In this document: positions 44,783 to 54,968 of the stretch, piece after piece | Numbering within the stretch: the stretch's first letter is position 1 | How the letters are laid out: each line of letters opens with the position of its first letter | Source of the DNA: Taudactylus pleione | Lineage: Eukaryota > Chordata > Amphibia > Anura > Myobatrachidae | Length of the DNA: 64,000 bases | Direction of reading: 5' to 3' | Assembly: GCA_031769625.1 (NCBI GenBank) | Contig: JAUIMM010000121.1 | Span: 13,326,001-13,390,000, forward strand | Program-made: the position numbers and the translations under genes | The notes under the pieces: generated by a model | What the model was told of the DNA's origin: nothing | Seen by the model: the letters and a program-made list of their open reading frames with translations, nothing else | Database searches by the model: none

Positions 44783-45654
44783 GGCCCATATTCAATTATT
44801 TTCTCACCCGTGATAAAGTTTTGCCTTTCGGACTTTCCGCCTATATCACGTATTTTAGCTGCGGAAACTTATCGTGCGCGCCCCCGCTATTCATCGTATT
44901 CAGTTCCAAAAGATGTGAAAACGGCGACACGCGAGGTCAGAACAGGCGAAAAGTGGTGACAGAATCGGGGAAATCAGCCTGAACTCCCCAGATAGATGCA
45001 GAAATATTGGGGATCAATGTAGTAGTACCCGATTAGCCCTACTAAAACTGTTTATGGTACTTAAGTTTGCACAGTTGCCTCTAATTAGCGACTTTGCACA
45101 AGTGGCGAAGAAAGCCATAAAGCAGTTTTTATGGAGAAAATAAGTAGTCCTGTAAATTTGGGGTACCTGTAAATGGGTGCTAGTATCTTTTAATGTCTCT
45201 AAAGTGAACTTTTAATAAAAGTGAATTCCACTCCCAAAAATGCACCTGCAATCCCAAAAACACTTGGCTCCTTCTTAGTGCAGCCCCAGAACCTTATTTC
45301 TCTAGTTTGCGAACTTGTCCCCCCACTTTGCACTTTTTCGCTCCCAAATTCAAAATACTTTTTTGGGGTGTACTTAAGGTTTTTTTGGAATTTTTTGACG
45401 CAATTGTCCATTGGGGGCTGTTCCAAGTGTTCTGAGTGGTTTTCCCACCTTTGCACCCCAAACAAAAATGTTGCACTACTTTCTCCTGCTATTCAGAGGC
45501 AAATCTTTTTCTCCTATTACAATGCATTGACTTTCCACGTTCGCGAAAAGTGGATGGAATTGAATACGGCGATAATTTTCCGACAGGCAAAAAGTCGTAA
45601 TCAGCGATACTTTTTTGCGGATCTCGGGTTTTCGCGGCTAATTGAATATGGGCC
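44783..45654. mobile_element. DNA transposon, non-autonomous, 872 bp
   Basis: Ends GGCCCATATTCAATTA and CTAATTGAATATGGGCC, flanked by TCA on both sides (44,780-44,782 and 45,655-45,657). Same family as 40,879-41,704. A 160-residue open frame at 45,221-45,703 runs past the element's end and looks like chance. Confidence 0.75.
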
Positions 45655-45849
45655 TCAGTATGCCTCCAATGTGTATGTAGATACTGCAGCGACACGCCTG
45701 TGATACTCCCACAACACATCCATAAGATGAACCATCGACTTCCCTATCACCGCCCAGGAATGCCCAATACATTTTCAATGAGCTTCTGCATGCGCGCGCT
45801 AGAAAACTATGCTGCGACCCTGTACGAACACAATTGGGACGCATTTGCG

Positions 45850-46673
45850 CAGAGCCGGCCCTAGGCATAGGCAAACTAGGCAACAGCCTAGGGGCATGAA
45901 TTCCAAGCCTAGGGCCGGGTCAGCTTGACAGCGGGCAGCAGCCAGACCAGGACGGGCAGACGGCGTTGACAGCTCTACTCTGGCTGCCCTCCTGAGATTG
46001 GAGCTCTCAGCTCAGCTCTAATCGGGCGGCAGCTCATACAGCCAGCAGCAGCGGGATCGGGGAGCACTAACAGTGGGGCAACAGGCAGTAACAAAAATGG
46101 CCGCTGGAGGAGGGGTGCTGCGTATGCCCAGTCGCAGCAGTTCCTCCTCCCATAGGCCTTTGTGGTCCAGCAGGCTGAGCCTGTCTGCAGGAAGGCACAC
46201 AGTAGGGAAGGTTGGGGTGTAACAGTGGCATAATGTCTAAGGGGCATTACTGTGTGGCATTATGTGTATAAGGCCATTACTAATGTGGGGCAAAATGTGT
46301 AAGGGGCATTACTATGTGGCAGTATGTGTATAAGGGCATTACTAATGTGTGGCATAATGTGTAAGGAGCATTACTCTGTTTCATTGTGTATAAGGCCATT
46401 ACTAATGTGTGGCACAATGTGTAAGGGGCATTACTATGTATATAAGGCCATTACTAATGTGTGGCATAATGTGTAAGGGGCATTATTATGTGGCAATAAG
46501 TTCATCAGGGCATTACTAATGTGTTGCGAGCTGTCCCTATTTAAAAAATTGGGGGTGGGGTTGCCAATGCTCTTGCTGGCACAGAGCACCAATTGTCTAG
46601 TTACAGCTCTGTGGATGAGGACTGCTGTGGGTGACGGATGCCTAAGACATCAAATTGGTTAAGACCGGCTCTG
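45850..46673. mobile_element. hAT-like MITE with internal tandem repeats
   Basis: Begins CAGAGCCGGCCCTAGGC and ends AAGACCGGCTCTG. The flanking octamers CATTTGCG and CAAATGCG agree at 6 of 8 positions. Inside, 46,207-46,530 holds ~6 copies of a ~58-bp repeat (GGCATTACTAATGTGTGGC). A segment near 46,555-46,610 (CCAATGCTCTTGCTGGCACA) matches the end of the hAT MITE at 49,956-50,232, so this may be a composite. Confidence 0.65.
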
Positions 46674-46734
46674 CAAATGCGATGCGACTAACACGCATAA
46701 GCAGTAATAAAAGTAGCTTAATAGAAAGTAAGCT

Positions 46735-47020
46735 CTCATAAGCAGGGCCCTCTATCCCCCTGTGCTCCTCCTTACTTATATTTTCATGTACTCCTTACTC
46801 CCCACTAGGGCACCTAACACTTATGCTCTTTTGCTTATTTGAGTGTTATGATCGCCAATGCAGCAATGTATATAAACCTTGTCCTTGTCCTGCATTGTAT
46901 TGTACTATAACTCACTGGTTTCTTGTTCAGTTATTAGTTTATGTACTCTGTAAGGTGCTGCGGAACACTTGTGGCGCCATATAAATAAAGGATAATAATA
47001 ATAATAATAATAATAATAAC
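46735..47020 (+). mobile_element. L2-like LINE 3' end with AAT tail
   Basis: TGTAAGGTGCTGCGGAACAC and GTGGCGCCATATAAATAAAG followed by (ATA)n form the L2-type 3' terminus. Only the last ~280 bp are present. Confidence 0.65.
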
Positions 47021-47059
47021 TGCTTCCCACAGTGACATAGTCTATATTATATAAACAAA

Positions 47060-47600
47060 AGAATATTATTGTTATTATTTATTATTAAATATTATTTATA
47101 TGACATCACAAAATTCTGCTGCACTGAACAGTGGGAAAATAGAGCATTGTACATAGCAGCTGCACTCCCTCTTACTATGCAAGTTATGTCTCTGATTAGA
47201 GGTCCAACAAGCTAAATACTAAGGAACAAGCAAAGGCAAATGTAGAATCTGAAAGAAGCATGAATGCAATTATCCCAAGAAATGCTGCATAATACATTAG
47301 ATGTAATTGGCAAGATGAAGGACACACATACTGTAAAACATATTACCAAGAATGCAAGAGGTGTGTTGTAAGAATGCACAGGTGGACGAGGTGGGAGAGG
47401 ACAAGAGGAGATCTCTTCTCATAAGAGCTTACAATCTAAGGGGGCATGACAAGGTAGAGAGATGAAGAGGAGCGACCAAGAGGGAAAATTTGTGCAGAGG
47501 CAGGTTGGGGGGAGCGAGGGAGGAATTAGGTGGGAGACCTATAGACTTTGGTGAACAGAATCTGTCATTAGAGTCAAGGATGTTAGCTGTATGAGTAAGG
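47060..47600 (-). mobile_element. L2-like LINE fragment, reverse orientation
   Basis: ATTATTTATATGACATCAC followed by GAGCTTACAATCTAAGGGGG, the same pattern as 30,795-31,135. It faces the L2 tail at 46,735, so the two fragments are arranged tail to tail. Confidence 0.55.
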
Positions 47601-48303
47601 TAAAAGGTTATGCATTAACCACCATGTTATGTTAGTGTCTGCACTGCATGTAGTGTTATATATACATCCTCCGGGAACATTGAGCAGAGTGCAATGAACA
47701 GATCACTCCCCCTGCATCAAGTAATGAACAGACCACTCCCTGCATCAAATAAGGAAACCTGGTTAGTAGCAATTACTGGAAGTGTAGGGATGTATGGGCC
47801 CTGTCACCCTGCCTCCGGGCACAGCAAGAAACTACAACATGAATTAGATTTATGGTCTTATTAATCAATATAATCAGTGTCCCGGAGCATGTAGCATGAA
47901 ATACTTCCATTTATACAAATACAGCAGTCTCATGTAGAGATTCTGTAATATTATTTCTACACTGCCAGTTTGCTGGGACAGACTGCTGAGCACATTCACT
48001 TATAACCATCTATCTCAATGTAATATGATCACTGGACAGAAACACAACACATCCTGTAATATAAGGGCCTATTTATTATTGGTGGTAGTGGGGGCCCCCG
48101 AAAAGTAACTATCTTTATTACTGAATATTGCGTCAGTTCGATTTTTGGGGGGTATTTATTTAAGTCTGGACAGCTGCTCCAATAAGCAACTGTCCCAGCA
48201 AGTGCAACACCCTGTGCTTCCACTGTGAATCGCAATGATGCAAGCTTACATGGGTTCTGTCCAGGCAGCGTTACTGAGCATGTGTGACCTTAAGTTGCAC
48301 ATA
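47601..48303. other. Intronic DNA
   Basis: AGGGCCTATTTATTATTGG at 48,064 looks like the left end of a DNA element whose right end I could not place. Nothing else recognised. Confidence 0.4.
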
Positions 48304-48717
48304 GGGACCCATTTAGCAATATAAACAAACTCAGTTTCATCTGGCAATATTAGTGCCTGTGATCGCATTGCAGTATGCATTAGTGCCGGAATGTATTAAA
48401 TTGTACATGCAGGGACAGGGTCTCCAAAAGGAGCCCGTCCCTGCGATGTGCTCAGAGTGAAGTGACCGCATTAGAGGTCTCTTCACTCCTGTATCGAGAC
48501 TACAGCGCATGTGCGGTCTACAGGCCATGCATGTGCGGCAGCTATTTTGCAGCGGTAAATTTTACAAATTGTAGGCCATTAGCCACACCAGTACAACGCC
48601 ATCTTCAGAGCAGACCAAACTCCAGAATGCTTTGCATGCCGGAGCTTGCTAAATATGACAGTCTAATATTTGTGGATAATCCCAGAAAGCACAAATATTT
48701 AATGATAAATAAGCCCC
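48304..48717. mobile_element. MITE, ~414 bp, related to 26,025
   Basis: Ends GGGACCCATTTAGCAAT and ATGATAAATAAGCCCC. Shares GTGATCGCATTGCA and CATGCAGGGACA with the 26,025-26,439 element. Confidence 0.55.
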
Positions 48718-48719
48718 AT

Positions 48720-49085
48720 ACACATAAAAGAGCTTCCCTATCTTTTTAATTTCTGCTCTTCCTGACCTATTCCTCCTTATACTGTATTTTTCTCTTTTCT
48801 TCCCTTTCTTACTTTCTCCTCTCCCAATCTTTCTCCTTACCCTGTCTATGCCCGTGCCTTGTCTGAGACAATCTCTCCTGTCTACGCCAGCCTGTCTTCT
48901 TTCCTTGTCTGCCCCAGCCTCTCTCCTTACCCTGTCTGCGCCAGCCTCTTTACTTACTCTGTTTTGACAGTCTCTCTACTTCTTCTGTCGGTCTCTCTCC
49001 TTACCTTGTGTGTGCCAGCCTCTTGCCCTTCTCCTGTCAGTGTCTCTCTCTATTTTCTAGCTGTGCCAGTCTCTGTCTCCCCTTT
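48720..49085. repeat. Polypyrimidine-rich imperfect tandem repeat
   Basis: A CT-rich stretch with a loose ~40-bp period around CTCTCTCCTTACCCTGTCTG and GCCAGCCTC (clearest at 48,870-49,085). Confidence 0.7.
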
Positions 49086-49338
49086 TGTACGTGGTGAGAT
49101 GGCATGTTTGTGATTATAATGTGATATGATGGCCTTAGTTGCCAGGTGTACTTTTCTATATACTCTATTCCTGCATTAGCCAGGCCTTCTGTGGGTGGCC
49201 ATGACTCTCTGGCAGCAGGTCTACTCCCTCTAGTCACGGCTGGGCATATCCTCTCTGGTGGCTGGTCACACCTCCTTTTTTGACAGGCAACGCTGCTTCA
49301 GTTGTGTGTCTGTGCAAACACACACTACTATAAACCAT

Positions 49339-49510
49339 GGGGTCTATTCACTACGCCTTGGAGAGAGAAAGATAAGTACCAACTAATCAGCTCCTAACTG
49401 CCATTTTTCAAACACAGCCTGTAACATGACAGTTTAGGCACCTTTTGGAGGTGATTGGTTGGTATCTTTGTCCACTTTATCTCTCTCCAAGGCTTAGTGA
49501 ATAGATCCCC
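49339..49510. mobile_element. Hairpin MITE, 172 bp
   Basis: GGGGTCTATTCACTACGCC and its counterpart GGCTTAGTGAATAGATCCCC, with inner arms GGAGAGAGAAAGATAAGT/CTTTATCTCTCTCC around CAAACACAGCCTG. Same family as 9,378. Confidence 0.75.
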
Positions 49511-49947
49511 ATACTTGCCAAACTATCAAAATGATTACAATAAACAAAAAAGATGTTTCTAAATTATAATGTGTATTATTCTAATCTTTTATATAGCTAA
49601 TCTCAGGACTAGGACAAGGGAGGCTCTGTCTTCGCTGCCTACCCTGACTCACATCCCTGTTTGAGGGGGGTGCTAGGTACATGAAATCCCTTCTACATTT
49701 GATGGAACTGACTGGAAATTAAGGTCAGTTGACATTATAGCAAATAATTCTTACTCTGAGGAGCACAGCTAAACAATTGTCATTCTGATTCAGTACAATT
49801 TTGCTTGCTTCTCCAAAAAAATAAAAATTATAAACTCTTATCTGGAAAACTACCATATTATGCTATGATGTACAGATAATACATTCACTCACATAGGTCC
49901 TGTCCCATTAGAGCTTACAATTTAATTTCCTTACTACGCACACAGAC
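49511..49947. other. Intronic DNA
   Basis: A short L2-tail-like phrase, TTAGAGCTTACAATTTAA, occurs at ~49,909. No gene. Confidence 0.4.
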
Positions 49948-49955
49948 ACTAGAGA

Positions 49956-50232
49956 CAGGGCCGTAGCTAGGGTAGTGCGGCCGGTGCCATCGCACAAGGC
50001 ACCACAGGTCAGGGGGCACTGTTTGGGCCTGTCAAATTTCTGTTTATTATCATTCTCACTTGTAGCTTCCTCTTATTTAATCCCCAGCATCTCCTGGCCT
50101 CCCCTATCTCTTCCCTGGCCCTTCCCCATGAGGCCATTCCCCTTTTTTGGGTGTATTAAGTCCCTTTGAAAAATGAGGGGGCGCCAATGCTCTTTCTGGC
50201 ACAGGGCACCAAAAAATCTAGTTACGGCTCTG
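49956..50232. mobile_element. hAT MITE, 277 bp, perfect 8-bp target duplication
   Basis: CAGGGCCGTAGCTAGGG at the left and CTAGTTACGGCTCTG at the right, with ACTAGAGA at 49,948-49,955 and 50,233-50,240. Confidence 0.92.
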
Positions 50233-51922
50233 ACTAGAGACTGTATATTTACAAAGAGGTGGCTTTTCAACACTTCCGCTTGATGGCAGTTCTGACCGTG
50301 GGATTTAAAAGGGAAATAATATTAAATATAAATCCAGTGCTGTTTTTTATTTCAAATTATTGCTGTTTTGAATCCAGCATCCAGAACTGCTGCCTAGTCC
50401 AATTTCACAAGCCAATACATAAATACCATATACATATGATACATTATATATTTATATCTATTTATTTATTGAGCTGCTATTTAAATGTCAAATGTGCATG
50501 AAAATACTTATACGTATAATATGATAATTTGTGTGTCAGGGAAAGTATACATGGCTGTCTCCATATCTTTAATCTAATACCAGTGCATTTTATTCCTGTG
50601 AATAAAAAGGGTACACTTAGGGGGGACTTCAATTGTTTTTTTAGGGTGCTCTAAGTAATGGGTGCTTAACAGAGCAATTCAGTTGCTGCTCCGTTTGGGC
50701 ATAAATACCACGGGCACCCAGATTTCTGTACACAGCTTCCAGAGGTGCCAAAAGTCTGATTTTTGGGCACCCAAATGGCACTTTTTGTGCTGCACCCATT
50801 AGATTTAAAGGTTTTCTGCGTTTTGTGCAGCTAAACCTGTGCTTTTGGCATGACAAGTATGATAATTCATGAGGTCCCAAAACAACTGAATTTCTCAGTC
50901 GGACGCCCATTAATTATCATCACACCCCTTATTCTATTAATTTCCACAGATTTCTACCTGTTTCTGGAACCGGTTTAAAAAAGAAAAGAATCAGGTTCTC
51001 TTCACCCTTTTGTAATGTTTTTTAGTGTGACATGTCTGTGCATCCTTTTCGTATTGTACAGCTCTATGTATGCTGTTCGCACTCTATAAGCACAGAATAC
51101 TAATGACAAGTTTACTATGTCAGGAATCATTGTAAAATATACACACATGTGGTTTTCAGAAATATCATCATATACTTAAAGTCCAGACATAACAAATGAC
51201 CAAAATCACAACCTCATTTGTTTCTCCACTTGTTGGGTTGTCGCTGGAATATCTCGTAGTTAGTGGGAAATAATCCTGCTGCTGGGCAGATGGTACAGAA
51301 ATAAAATGCTATTATTTAGTTGCAGGGAGGAGACTCTGCAGTGACAGCAACATCTAGTAATAAGACGCCAGAAGCCATGAGACAGGCTGGAGGGTATATT
51401 ACAGTGTATGACATGCTGGATTTTATGTCAAGCAGCAGAGCCTCAATCTCCCCATGAATGAACCTGAAACTCAGGCTGAGGAGCTTAGTTTCTCTCCTGA
51501 ACAGCTTAGGACAGCATGTACTTGGATAAACTCATTATCTCTGTCTAACCCACATACAGACAAAACACTTATATGATCAGGGACAGGAAAGCTATCCCAA
51601 AAATGACTATTTAAGGGATGTTAATTATGATGAGTCCTATCCCAGAAAACACTGTCTCATGATCCCCACTAAATGTGCAAAAAATTGTCAGCAATGTGTC
51701 AGTAACAGACGTGAGTAAGTGTGATATAATGGTGACAGAATATGGCATATTAGTAATAAAAGTGTAACATGCAGCAACTACTACTGTGTAAAACTAAGCA
51801 TAATTCTACATTCATCCTGGAAAACAGCGGGGGTATTTATTTATACAACACACTATGACATGATACCTAATTACACATAATAGAAGTAGTAATGCAAGAG
51901 ACTTTATACCAGGGTACTCTAC
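50233..51922. other. plcd4 intron 1, 5' end
   Basis: No gene. A possible old element lies at ~50,618-50,935, with loosely matching ends GGGGGGACTTCAATTG and CAACTGAATTTCTC. The rest is unremarkable. Confidence 0.4.
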
Positions 51923-51943
51923 CTGTGCCAGGGACATCCTCAT
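51923..51943 (-). CDS. plcd4: Phospholipase C delta, first coding exon
   Basis: A short coding exon reads M-R-M-S-L-A-Q, then the donor CAG|GTAGAG. Joined in phase 0 to the acceptor at 33,852 it continues LDENLQLMQAG, which parallels the N-terminus of PLC-delta4 in length and spacing. Two in-frame ATGs exist (51,943 and 51,937); the second has A at -3 and is the better start. The intron between the exons is about 18 kb. The call depends on the match of phase and motif, not on long similarity, so it is less certain than the next exon. Confidence 0.6.
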
Positions 51944-52095
51944 AGACAGCTGAGCAGCCTCTAAGTACAGTATGAACAGGTCCTTTCCTTGCGGCTTACT
52001 CTCCCATGCACTGTGACTGTGTGTGTGAGTGGAAATGAGGGATAGGACAGGACTTTAATGCTCCATCCCAGCCCTGCCCATCCCCTATACATTCT
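51944..52095 (-). promoter_or_regulatory. plcd4: Probable plcd4 5' UTR and promoter
   Basis: Upstream of the proposed start codon on the minus strand. It is locally GC-richer than its surroundings and contains no transposon. A transcription start cannot be fixed from sequence; TATAGGGG at ~52,084-52,091 is only a weak TATA-like match. Confidence 0.3.
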
Positions 52096-52214
52096 TAAAG
52101 ACGTACTGTACTCTCAAGTGTCAGTCACTCCCAGAACCAGACAGTCTGTCTTCCACATATACTGGTGATTGTAATTCGCTTTCTGGAGGGTATTTGTATT
52201 GTGTAAGGTAGAAA

Positions 52215-52222
52215 TGATGATG

Positions 52223-52270
<48 letters not shown>

Positions 52271-52271
52271 T
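52215..52271. repeat. (AAT)n microsatellite
   Basis: GATGATGATAATAAT followed by ~15 uninterrupted AAT repeats, about 0.3 kb upstream of plcd4 exon 1. Confidence 0.95.
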
Positions 52272-52387
52272 TGAATCAGTATTATTTGTTGCTCCATACA
52301 ATTATTGATTTTTTTTTTTTTAAAACCCAAATTCTTGCTTCCCTCTCATACAGCAAAAGACACTGAATCAATTTCAGAGCATGGGGC

Positions 52388-52882
52388 TCCCACCTCCTGC
52401 ACAGTTCGGCACCGCTCCCACCTCCTGCACAGTTTGGCACCGCTCCCACCTCCTGCACAGTTTGGCACCGCTCCCACCTCCTGCACAGTTTGGCACCGCT
52501 CCCACCTCCTGCACAGTTTGGCACCGCTCCCACCTCCTGCACAGTTTGGCACCGCTACCACCTCCTGCACATTTTGGCACCGCTCCCACCTCATGCACAG
52601 TTTAGTACCGCTCCCACCTCCTGCACAGTTTGGCACCGCTCCCACCTCATGCACAGTTTAGCACCGCTCCCACCTCCTGCACAGTTTGGCATCGTTCCCA
52701 CCTCCTGCACAGTTCGGCACCGCTCCCACCTCCTGCACAGTTTGGCACCGCTCCCACCTCCTGCACAGTTTGGCACCGCTCCCACCTCCTGCACAGTTCG
52801 GCACCGCTCCCACCTCCTGCACAGTGTGGCACCGCCCCCACCTCCTGCACAGTTCGGCACCGCTCCCACCTCCTGCACAGTT
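52388..52882. repeat. 28-bp minisatellite, ~17.5 copies
   Basis: The monomer is GCACCGCTCCCACCTCCTGC plus ACAGTTTG, with few variants (CATGCAC, GTTCGGC). Because 28 is not a multiple of 3 and the monomer lacks stops, all six frames stay open. The resulting 100-180-residue frames are not genes. It lies 0.45-0.95 kb upstream of plcd4 exon 1. Confidence 0.96.
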
Positions 52883-52902
52883 GTTGCCGCTGGAGAGGAG
52901 AC

Positions 52903-53132
52903 ATGTCTGCAGAGGACTTGGACTGCAGACATGCTCCCACGGTAATGCTAACAGCCGGTGGCACCACCACTTCTCTAATGGTGCTGGGGACTGTACGGGA
53001 AGCGGCAATAGGGACTGTGCTAACAGCTGCGGCACCGCTGCTCCTCCAACAGCAACGGGGACTGGAGGAGCACTGGATGTTAGCATTACCATGGGAGCAT
53101 GTCTGCAGTCTGGATCCTCTGCAGACATGTAT
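52903..53132. repeat. Foldback sequence after the minisatellite
   Basis: Arms of ~58 bp: ACATGTCTGCAGAGGA...TGGTAATGCTAACA-type sequence at 52,905-52,960 and its complement at 53,065-53,130, about 90% matched. The minisatellite joins its left arm directly. Confidence 0.75.
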
Positions 53133-53750
53133 CTTCTATAGTGGTGGCGATTGTGTGGGAGGTAGGGACCCCATGTTCTGAACCAAGAAACCTATGTAAA
53201 TTCACATTATAAATTGAGTTTATATGGCTGAATGCTTTATATAATTATTCATATTTTTGCGGTTACATCATTGGATACAATGGAGATTTCACACCATTGA
53301 AGTCTATGGAGGAGACAGGCTGACTGCGCACAGCCTATCAGCGGGTAGCTCCGATTGAGACACCTGTTGATTGGCTGGCGGCTCCTGCAATGACTGGGCA
53401 CATGTGGGCCCCAGTCATTCGCGCGGAGGAAGGGTATGTGTAAACACATACCCTTCCTCCTGTCCGGCATGGTTTGGGGATTTTGCTTTTTTTGTTTTAA
53501 CCCCCTGGATGCCTACATGGACCAAAGAGGACATGAACAAAGCATCGGAGAGGTGAGTATGGATTTTTTATTATAGGTACCCTATGGATTCTTAATAGAC
53601 AAGGGGACATGATGGCATCAGGAATACTAGGTGAGTATGTGTGATAGTGGGTGTTAGTGTGCATGTGTGTGTGTGTGTGTGCATGTATGTTATAGTAAAC
53701 TTTAACTGTCACGGTGTGTGTTCTGTGATTTTTCAAGTATTTCTTTTGCT
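53133..53750. other. Non-coding DNA with a TG microsatellite
   Basis: Includes a short hairpin GAAGGGTATGTG/CACATACCCTTC near 53,428-53,458 and (TG)n with GCATG interruptions at ~53,655-53,685. No gene. Confidence 0.5.
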
Positions 53751-53751
53751 G

Positions 53752-53865
53752 TGGAATTACAGGTAAAAGCAGGCCCGTAATGCCCCGCATGCTGGTACTT
53801 GTGGTTCGTCAAGTACCAGCATGTGGGGGAGGCTTGCTGGGACCTGTAATTCCACAGCTACAGAC
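53752..53865. repeat. Nested hairpin
   Basis: An inner stem GCATGCTGGTACTTG (53,787-53,801) with CAAGTACCAGCATGT (53,810-53,824) and an 8-nt loop. An outer pair AATTACAGGT/ACCTGTAATT surrounds it. The related phrase CTACAGGTCCCAGCAGGC recurs at ~58,787. Confidence 0.7.
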
Positions 53866-53948
53866 AATATTTTCACATCTAATTTTTCCAATACACTACA
53901 CTATCTAATTAGCCTCTGGTCTGATCACATTGCCTTGACCTCACTGGT

Positions 53949-54117
53949 GGGGAGATGTATCAAGCTTTGGAGAGAGATAAAGTGGAGTAGTTGCCTAAAG
54001 CAACCAATCAGCTTCGAACTGTCATTTCAAAGACTTAGCTAGGTAAATGACAGCTGATTGGTTGGCTTGTGCAACTTTGCCACTTTTTCTCTCTCCAAGG
54101 CTTGATACATCTCCCCC
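53949..54117. mobile_element. Hairpin MITE, ~169 bp
   Basis: GGGGAGATGTATCAAGC and GCTTGATACATCTCCCC with GGAGAGAGATAAAGTGG-type inner arms and CAACCAATCAGC/GCTGATTGGTTG. Same broad family as 49,339. Confidence 0.75.
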
Positions 54118-54286
54118 TTGATCTCTTCAAGAGCTAGAATTGCATAGCTGTTAAATTACTAATTATGAAGTTTACTGGAGGACTATGTGGAGTCGTAACT
54201 GCAATTTGTCTTAATTGGCTTTTCCCCAGCACAATACCTTATTTTAAAGGGTCTTTGAGTGAAAGGGACATTTTCAGACTCTACAG

Positions 54287-54594
54287 CAGTGGTTCGCTAA
54301 CTTATTTAAATACTGGTGTCCTATAGTATCAGCATTGTTTTCACAGCACCCCTAATTTTAAGTTTGTTGAGAAATTCAGAAAAAAATGAAGTAAAGTGAA
54401 GTACATTGTGCTGACCTGTCATCCTTAGGCTCAGTTATGTGGTGGTGGACAGGTTTGCACTTCTGTTTGTCCACATATTTACATTACAGTTACCATAAAT
54501 AATTAGATTTTATGCTGGACCACCAACCTGAGGCATCCCTGCAAGTGTCCCAAGGTACTCCAGGGTGCCATGGCGCACAGTTTGGGAACAATTG
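54287..54594. mobile_element. hAT MITE, 308 bp
   Basis: Begins CAGTGGTTCGCTAACTT and ends AGTTTGGGAACAATTG. The flanking octamers CTCTACAG and CCCTACAG match at 7 of 8. No open frame. Confidence 0.82.
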
Positions 54595-54640
54595 CCCTAC
54601 AGTATAAATATGTAAATAGATAATAGAGTATGCTACTATC

Positions 54641-54960
54641 CAAGTGCGTTTCTAGAGAGGAGGGGGCCCGTGTGCGGCCTCCAACACGGGCCCCCTCCCC
54701 TCTGTCCGGCAGCCGGCCGCGCACTGAGCTGTGCACGGCCAGCGCCGGAGTTATAGCTTCTGGGCACTAGAGTCCACCCAGAGTCTATAGAGTATGCGCA
54801 GGTCACCGGGAAAATGGTCGCGGCGACCATTTTCAAGTCGTCTTTACAGCGCCACACCCCCGCGCCGACACCGGACTCCGGAGAGGTAAGTAATACTATG
54901 GGTGCAGGGTGTGCGGTGCAGGGCCACGTACATCCTGTACTCATTATAGATACGCCCCTG
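54641..54960. mobile_element. hAT MITE, 320 bp, perfect 8-bp target duplication
   Basis: Begins CAAGTGCGTTTCTA and ends TAGATACGCCCCTG (11 of 14 paired), with CTACTATC at 54,633-54,640 and 54,961-54,968. GC-rich interior with a GGGGGCCCGTGT/ACACGGGCCCCC hairpin near the left end. Confidence 0.9.
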
Positions 54961-54968
54961 CTACTATC

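Noticed and set aside
45221..45703. 160-residue open frame
   Set aside because: It crosses the right boundary of a DNA element into unrelated DNA and shows no family motifs.
52305..53181. Long open frames in all six frames across the 28-bp repeat
   Set aside because: A stop-free monomer whose length is not a multiple of three opens every frame. The peptides are pure repeat with no domain.
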